Shown piece after piece: positions 54,501-63,500 of a stretch of 64,000 bases of DNA; positions within the stretch are counted from its first letter, which is position 1, and every line of letters starts with the position of its first letter. The notes under the pieces are model-generated. The model saw only the letters and a list, made by a program, of their open reading frames with translations. It ran no database searches and had not been told where the DNA came from. Both the position numbers and the translations under genes were made by a program. Source of the DNA: Zygaena filipendulae (Eukaryota; Arthropoda; Insecta; Lepidoptera; Zygaenidae); assembly GCA_907165275.2 (NCBI GenBank), contig OU015651.1, positions 208,501 to 272,500 of the forward strand, written 5' to 3'.

Positions 54501-57500
54501 CTGAAGGTTTTAGTACTGGATTTCTGCTTAAACAGTCTGCTTCCTGGTTTAATTTTCCTGGGTTATATTTGATTTTAAAATAGTATTGGGATAAATAATA
54601 TGTCAAATCCCCTAGTTCTTCATCAGTTCTAGCCTTGATGTTCATATTTTCTAATGGTTTATGATCTGTGTATACAGTAAATTCTTTTCCCATAAGCCAA
54701 TGCTGCCAATATTTCACAGCTTCTTTTATTGCCAGACATTCTAGGTATATTGCTTTCTTCTTTTTTTGGGTTTCATTTAATTTTTTTGAAAAATAAGCAA
54801 CTGGCTTACTATTCCCGTTTTTATCTTCTTGTTTTAGCACCGCTCCCACACCTTTGAGACTAGCATCTGTGTAAATTTTTATTGGTTGTTCAGGGTCAAA
54901 TATGTTTAGGACTGGTTCTGAACATAACAATGCTTTTATTTTATCAAACGATTCTTGACATTCTGTGGACCATATAAATTTTACATCTTTCCGTAGTAAA
55001 TTGTGTAACGGGTCCAGGATGATTGCATTGTGTGGTACGAATTTATGATGAAAATTTACCTTTCCCAGAAACTGTCGTATATTTTTTTTTGTTTTTGGAA
55101 CCGGAAAATTTTTGACAGCAGTTAAATAATCTTTTAGAGGTCTGATTGAATTGTTTTCTATTATATGACCTAAATATTTGGCATAATTATTTGCAAAAGA
55201 ACATTTTGAAAATTTTAGTTTAAGGCCTTCTGTTAATATTGCCTCCATTAGTCTTGATATGTGTAATAAATGTTCTGTAAACGTTTTTGAAAAGATTAAT
55301 ACATCATCAATAAAATTCACTGCAAAATCAGATAGTTCGTATTTTCTGATGATGTTTCCCAGTATTCTTTGGAAAATGGCTGGAGCAGTCTTTAAACCAA
55401 ACGGGAGACATGTCCATTGAAAATGACCTTCCTGTGTAACAAAAGCAGTTTTGTATCTATCATGAATTTTTAATGGAATTGACCAAAATGCTGAATTTAT
55501 GTCAAAAGTCGAAAAATATTTACAGTTTACAGTTTTTATCATTAAGTCCTCAATCAACGGAAAAGGTTGTGACTGAGGGACGACAATTTTGTTCAGTTCT
55601 CTAAAATCTATACACAGCCTTGTTTTCCTTCCATCCTCTTTTTTATATGCCAAAGTTACTGGGGCAGCAAATGGGCTATAAGATTCCTCAATCAAATTCT
55701 TCTTTAATAGTTTTGATATTTGATCTTCTATTTCTCTTCTATCTTCAGGTGTGCATCTGTATGGACGTTTGTAACAATATTTATCTACCATCAAGTCAAT
55801 ATGGGCTTCATAATCTCGCACAGTGCCTATGTCGTATTTATCCTGAGCAAAGACCGGTCTGTATTTTTCTATCAACTTATCAATTTCTGATTGTTGGTAC
55901 AAGTCTAGATGATTTACTGACATTTCAAAATCATCTGAGTTTATATGTTCATTGAAATTTATCTCACATTTATTTTTTTGTTTACTTTCTTGTTTTAATA
56001 TCTCAGAGTGAGAAAGAAACTCTTCTTTATTTTTGTCACCTAGTACATCAGGAATTTTGACATTTGTTTTGTTTGAAGTATCATTTTTTAAATAGTTTTC
56101 CTCTTCATTTAAGGTTATATTCATTGCTTTTTTGTTGTTACATTGTAAAATCTCTAATTCTTCATTTTGCATTAATTTGAAATTTTTGATGCAATCCAAA
56201 CCAATTAAAAAATCATAGTTAAAATTTTCATTATCTACTACAAAAACATCCATATTTCTTTCAATGCTGCCGATTTTTATTTTTAATTTTACTATACCAT
56301 TTGTTTTCTTCGCACCATTAATAGTTTTCAAGTTAATTTTTTGTATATTATTTATATTTTCTTTTGGCTGTATTCTCAATAGTCTTGCATTAATTAATGA
56401 TACATTTGAACCAGAATCATAAATACCAAAAACTTTTAAACTATCATTTAATAATAACTTTACTTTTATTAATGGTGGCACCTCTAGTTTTTTGGATTCT
56501 CATCATTTAATTCAATTTCTAATTCGGAGTTATTTACGGTTTTTACGACAGCTTTTTGATTTTTCCCTTTAAACCAGCAATTGTCTTCGGGATGGTAACG
56601 TGTCCCTCTTTTCTCGCCGACACAGATTTGGCATGGTTTCTTTTCCTCAAGTTTTTTTGATTTAGTGTCCGAATATACTATACTTTTTTTTTCATATTTA
56701 TTTTTCAAAACAAGATGTTCGAATTTTCCTATTTCATTATAGAGTTCTTCTGTTCCTTGTAGGATTTCTCTGTCAATTTTATCAGCTACATGATTTGGTA
56801 AACCAAATGCTATAAGGTCTATGAGTGTGCCAGTATCGATTGATTTTCTTACTTCCAGTAACAATTTTTCTTTTTTTAAAGCGTACTCAAGCAATGAACC
56901 CCTTTGATACTTATAAGCTAGAGCATATCTAATCGGTGACCAACCTTTGTTTGCGAACGTCTCACAAAAATTTTTCTCCCATTTATTCCATTCTGATTCC
57001 ACTGTAAATTTTATTAGCATGCAGCTGTACCAATCTACACTAGAGTGTTCTAAAAAATTTTTTAAAATTTCAATTTTCTTTTTGTCTTCGTTAATTTGGA
57101 AACGTTCACATTCTTTATTGAAATTCTTAATCCACTGGCAAGCATTTGAATTCTTACCAGTGAATTTCTCTATCATAAAATCCTTTGCAATTTTCCCTAA
57201 ATTTTGAATTTCAGATTTTGTTTGTTTATTTTCAAGCAATTTCTCTAACATTTTTTCTAACATTTCATTAGAGCCGCTAGGTATAGATTCTGTAGTATTT
57301 GTTTTTTCCAAAATTTCTTCCAAATAAAAATCATTAAATTGTAAGTTTTGTTCTTCATCTAAATATATTTTTGATATATCATTTGTCACGTTTATCCATA
57401 TTTTCCTTGTTTGATATCTTTTATTTAGTGATTTTCTTACCTTTGCATAGTTTGGAGTATTTGTAATCACCTGATGTAGATTAGCAGGTTGGAACTCGTC

Positions 57501-60500
57501 TGGAATTTCGAATGTCTGCCCTTCTGGTGTACCTATTGAGCTTATGCATATGACATTGGATTTTCCGTCTGATGCTGGTTTTACAACAAAATTAAACCTC
57601 AACCTTTCCATGTTTTGTGAAATATTTGCAACGAATGTTGTTTTATAATGATATTTCACACTCGTTTTGGAGGGGTAAGGAAACAAGACGTGATTGCGTT
57701 TCTCTGTGAATATAGAGAAACAACATTCAATGCCCTTATTTCCAGGTCTTATCTATCTATAACTTTAAATATCTTTGATAACGTAAGGTTATGTAATTTA
57801 TTAGACAGCCAAATTAAAATTAATGTCACGTCATGAATGACGTGTGACGTTTAGAAAACGAAATAAAAAAAAAACAAAAGTAAGTACTTAGGCTTTGGCA
57901 ATCACACGACAAAGACCTATTAAAGAAACCGCTTGTATGTGCGTGGTTTTCTTTACATCTATGGAAAGCATTGTTAGGGTATTTCCTATAATAGGCTAAA
58001 ACAACATAAAAAAGGTGAAATAAGAGAGAATGATTATTATTAAATAAAATTATATTGTACAGCTATCTGGTACCCATAGTACGAGCTCTTCTTGGGAACA
58101 AGTGGATTGCTGTGTGATGTTGTCTTAGCATCTTTACTAATATTATAAATGCGAACGTGAGTTTGTTTTGTTTATTACGCTTTGACGGCTCAACCGATCA
58201 TCATGAAATTTTGCATGCACGTTGTCAAGGGTACAGAGACGGACATAGGGCACTTTTATCCCAGAATTCCCGCGGGAACTCCAAAATTTCGCGTTTATAA
58301 TATTAGTAGGATTAAAAAAAAAGTGACATAATTACAAGGTTCGGCGGAGACTGGACGGGAAAGTTCACGATAATTTTTTTATGGGCTCTGAATTTTTTTC
58401 CATTTTATTGAATGTAACGATGAATTTAACGTGCGCGCTCGCGCAGGCTACGCGCCGCTGGGCTACGAGGCGCGCGGCGAGGAGCGCGGCAGCGGCCACT
58501 CGGGCCGCTCCAGCGCCAACATGCTGCACCGGACCGACACGTATGTACACGCACACGCACACACACACACACGCGCACACACACACACACACGCGCACAC
58601 ACACACACACGCGCACACACACACACACGCGCACACACACACACACACACACGCACACACGCACGTAGTAGTAGTTGTAGAAATAACACGCGATTCGAAA
58701 CGCGCTACGCAAATTAACGCCTATCGAACATAACCTGCTGCTACTAACAATAGGGTACTTGCATGAATTTTATTTTTTCAGTCTATTTTAAAGATATATG
58801 GCCTACTTAAACAAAGCAAGAAAAAGAAAAAAAAATATATGCATAAATTAATTAAATAGAGCGTTTCTAAGTTCCTACTTTAGACCTTACCACTAGTTCA
58901 AAATTACGCCTTATTACGCTGTATGCACTTAGTTTCTTTTGCCTTCTCTGAAAGAGGTAAATGTTTCCTAAAAAAATAAATGTGACGTCATGTGTCAAGC
59001 TTGGCTGTGATTGGTGTTTTGTTGCAACGTTCCGTTTCACAAAATTAAAAGTTGAATATTTTGAAAAATATTGAAATTTTTTTCAGTAAATATTTCACGA
59101 TAACGCTTTTCTAAGGCTCTATTTATGAAATATTGACAAAATTTCTTATTATAAATTTCATGCAAGTACCCTATTATATGCGATTAAAATATGTACCTAG
59201 ATACGTAATGGGTGCCCGGAAAATGTATTTTCGCCTGAGATTTGCGAAACGCGATAGCTACATTCACCGCGCGTGTGAATACGTGAGCTATATCTGTCTC
59301 ATTCCCGCTCGTAGAAGGTTCTTGATTTCGCACTAGTACCGACATAAATTATCTAGTTATATATACTATTAATTGCATTGGTCGGTACAATAATATGCAA
59401 GGTGAAAAAATTTAAGTTTAGAATCCGTCATGTAGATTAATAAAAAATATTAGACACGTAGTTTTTCTTTTTTTATGTCATCATAAAATAATGACCATAC
59501 ATCAAATCTAAATTCGGTTTATGACCATAAAGCCCCCCCACTCTTTTTAATGCACTTTATTTTTTGATTGATTTTTCAATTTTATTATCTTACTGACGGA
59601 CTAACTAGAATTTAGATTTTTATCCTAAGTTGTTTGTGTGTTCGCGCGCGTGCGTGGTTGTGTTAACGCTTGCTCTCCCTCCCCCCGACCCCCCGCGTGG
59701 CAGGTACCCCGCGCGCCGGCGGGAGCGCGACTCGCTGCGGGGCGGGCGGGAGGGCTCGCTGCGCGCCGACCTCTCCGACAGGTACCTACACGTGCGCATC
59801 CGACACTGGCACTTGTGGGCACCGCAGTAAGGGCTAGAGTCGCTTGACGGCACGACGCACGACGCAGCGTTCACAGTCGCCCCGATACATTGCCTATAGC
59901 GGAACACATAGTGTCAGGGTAGGGTCGCTCTATGCGATAACATACTTCACTGTGATCTCACTTTCAACGGCAAACATCAAACTGCTTCACCTACTCCTGC
60001 AGCTTGTATTCATTTTGGATGGGAAAAGTCAACCATGGCGAATAAATTTTCATTCTTTGGCCGCTTCGGATCATTGGGTTCATTGCATGATAGTATAGAA
60101 TATAACTGGGCAGTAGTAAATAGTACAAAATATTCCAAGGGCCTGCCCTAGTAGTTACCACCTATGAACGTGTATAATTATTTAACTGGTAATACATCTC
60201 TACTAGAATATTGAGATCGCTTTGCCAAAAGACAGGTTCGCGATTTGTTGGAGATAGAAACAGAATGATGATGTTGTTATATTTTTGATATTAAACTGTT
60301 TGTAGGTTTGTTTGATGTAGCATGCAAAAACTACTTGAAGAATGTGAATTTTATGTAAATATGTTACTTTCTAATTAATACTTTTTAATTTTTCATATTT
60401 TATACCGATGCATAAAACAGTTTCCGAGTAGAGTACAGAATCCATGCGGGTGGATCCACAGAAAAAACTAGTTTTTAAAAAATCTGTAGAGTGGAATCCC

Positions 60501-63500
60501 CGCGTTATTTATATGCTAAGGTCCGTGTGTCCGCGCAGGGAGCTGAACACGGACGCGTCGCTCAACCTGCAGCTGGAGGAGTCGCTGGCGCGCTCCGAGC
60601 GGATGACGCCCTTCAAGTACTCCACCGCGCACGTCAAGGTACCCACTGCTGAATTATATTAACTGTACAAGAGATTTATTTTTTTGTTAAATTTTACCCC
60701 TTACGGGAAAAAGGCTAAGGAAACTTAGTCCATACAGTTAATTCAGTTGTTTCTTTCTTCTTCTGAAGTCATTTACATCGAAATGCATTGGTGAGATGCA
60801 TTGCCGGGACTTCTGGAAGTAATTCTTCACAATTGGACGTTAATGGGATGCTCTGTAGGAAGTTATACATATAGTAAAACGATAACCTCCCAGCGAACAC
60901 CCCATTTCATCTTACTTCACTGTTTCCACACACTGTTCATCACTAATGGACTATTATGCAAATTTCACCACACTTACACAATATTAATCATGATAAACTA
61001 ATTTGTAACCCATAAAAATAAAACTGACGTCCATTTTGCTCAAATGCCGCCAAAAGTCATACCATAGAGAAACGATACTCTCTTCCCCCCACCGGCTGCG
61101 TGCCTCTTCGCGCCCCGTTACTACACAGCGGCGAGCCTACACAAGCCGCCCCACCCGCAGCAGTAGTGGAGAGTTAGATAGAAATCATCATTACGTCATT
61201 ACGTCATTATCATTAATGGACGACTCCTTAGTGTGTGATCAGATAGTTGTGCGTGTGTGTGTTGTGAAGTGTTATTGTTACTATGATAGTATTGGAGTGT
61301 TCGGTTGTGCAGGGCAGCGTGGCGTCGCGCGACGTGGTGGTGGTCCCGCCGTCGTACCCGGTGGACGGGCGGCCCGCCACGGTGCGGCTGGTGGCGCTGG
61401 CGGGCGCGGTGCCCGCCGCCGCCGCCGCCGAGCTGGCCGCCTGGCCCGGCCCGCTGCTCAAGGGTGAGTGCGGGGCGGCATCGGCCGCGGCGCGTTACGT
61501 CCGATTCGCAATTGTACAATCGTCCAATTAGTAAATCGTTCAGTTCGCAATAGGTCCAATTCGCGTTAGGTCCTCTTTGCAACTGGCCAATTCGCAATAT
61601 CAATTAATCATCAATTCAATTTATATAAGACATGGTAAAATTTGCTGCAAATATTTACAGGGCTGAAAGTATAGGTACGTTATAAAAAATAGGATAAAAA
61701 ATAATATTATAAGTTCGGTAGTTTCTCAGAATATGAGGAAAATGAATTCATTGAAAAATCATAATTCACAAGGTACACAATACCTACACGTAGCTCACTA
61801 ATACGTATACAAGGCACGCGCCACGCACACAGCGAGCGATCAGCTCGATCGAGCGACGATCCAGGTCATTGATCTTATGATACCGGCGCGCGGCGATGTG
61901 TGTGTAAGCGGTTGAGCGGCGAGCGCTTTCATGAGTTGTTTTCTTTTTGATTGATTTATTTTTTATTTTTTTATTCTGTGAACATGTTTATAACGGTTTA
62001 TGCTTTCAACCCTGTAAATATTTGTAGCAAATTTTACCACATCTTATACATGACATAATAAACTAGAGAAGCCATGTAGTCGCGGCTCGTAATATTTATC
62101 CGTACGAAAATAATTTTAGAACGGACAATCACTTTCGGTTCCCAAATTAAATGTTTACCTTAGTTGCTTACTTGAACGTGTGTGTGTGTGTGTGTGTTTG
62201 CGTGCGTGCAGGCGTGAGCCACAAGAAGAGCGTGATCGACTACTGCGAGGCGCGCGGCGCGCAGGCGGGCGCGGCGCCGCGCGACCCGGCGGGCTGGGCG
62301 CTGCTGTGGGCGCTGCTGGCGCTGCTGCTGCGCCAGAACGGGGTGAGGACGCGCTTGTGCCTACTCATTTCACAACTGATAACATTTTTTCTCATAATAT
62401 CCTCCCTTACTATTTATCAAAGCGAAAGTGAGTTTGTTTGTTACGCTTTCAAGCCTTAACTACTCAACCGATCATTATGGAATTTTCCACACGCGTTGTC
62501 AGGGATACAGAAATGAACATAGAATATTTTGTCCTGAAATAACTTCGCAATTAACGCAGGTGAAACCACATGATATTTTGCGTACACGTTGTCGGAGGAC
62601 AAAAGGAAGGAAAGGTTACCTACTTTTGTTCCGGAATTCCCGAATTCCCGAATTAATGCGGGCAAATCAACGGAAATACAACTGGTATAAAAAAATCAAA
62701 TTACGCTTGTCGTTACCGCTCAACATCTACTGTCAGTGGAACTAGAAATATATACCTACCAAAAGCATGTCGTCGATTTCCACTGAACGAGGGGCGTCCG
62801 CAAGTTCCCAGTCTATTTTTCGTGACTAAAATTATATCCTTAGTTTTTTGTGATAATGGTGATAGCTTGGCAAGTTGGGTAAGAGGGGTGTAGTATTATG
62901 GTTGAACTTTGAAGTTCCCCTGTCGTGTGCAGGTGGTGGTGGGCTCCGACCTCGCGGAGCTGCTGATGAAGAACGTGCGCGACTTCGACCACCGCCCGCC
63001 GCGGCCCTCGCCCGCCCCCGCCCCCGCCCCCGCGCACGGTGAGCACAGCGCGCTGCGGTGCCGAGTGCCGAGGGCCGAGTGCCGAGTGCCGAGGGCCGAG
63101 CACAAATTAACTAGACTTGTCTTTGGTGCCGAGTGCTTCACTAATCATATTAGCGTGTAGATCATTTATATTCAAATTTGGAATTTTAGTTTTGATTTTC
63201 AATTATTCCACTGTCGCGCTTGGCTTGAAGAAAGTAGGTGGTTAGGGCACTCAGCGCGGCAGGTAGGTAGGTAGCGTGGGAACGCAAGGATAAGTCCGTT
63301 AGATTGTGACCAAATATTTATTGCCTTCCCGGCCCGCTTCCGGTAGATAGGTACAAGTAGGTACAATTAGCGACACTGGCCTCAGCGGTAGGTGGAAGGT
63401 GGCTCGCAGGTGGTGACGACGCTGGTGCCGCGGCGGCTGGTGTAGGCAGCGACTGGGGTACGCCTGGAGTAGTCCGGGAGTAGGCGCCTAGAACTTCAGC

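Larger units (their letters stand above)
52956..57957 (-). mobile_element. Ty3/gypsy LTR retrotransposon 2, in Sec16 intron 5
   Basis: About 5.0 kb, minus strand. The 314-bp LTRs are identical by eye; TCTA duplications flank them (52952..52955 and 57958..57961). The polypurine tract abuts the 3' LTR. gag and pol are separate frames with an AAAAAAC slippery site before the gag stop. The primer site does not resemble any tRNA 3' end; instead 11 nt next to the 5' LTR are complementary to a segment inside the LTR. All catalytic domains are open, so it may still be competent. Confidence 0.9.

Noticed and set aside
57612..57686. Gag start inside the LTR
   Set aside because: The frame is open there, but the first ATG after the LTR at 57611 gives the natural start; the upstream part lies in or next to the LTR and primer site.
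58365..58733. Cys/Val- and His/Thr-rich frames on both strands
   Set aside because: Produced by the CA/CG microsatellite; only 58447..58540 is coding.
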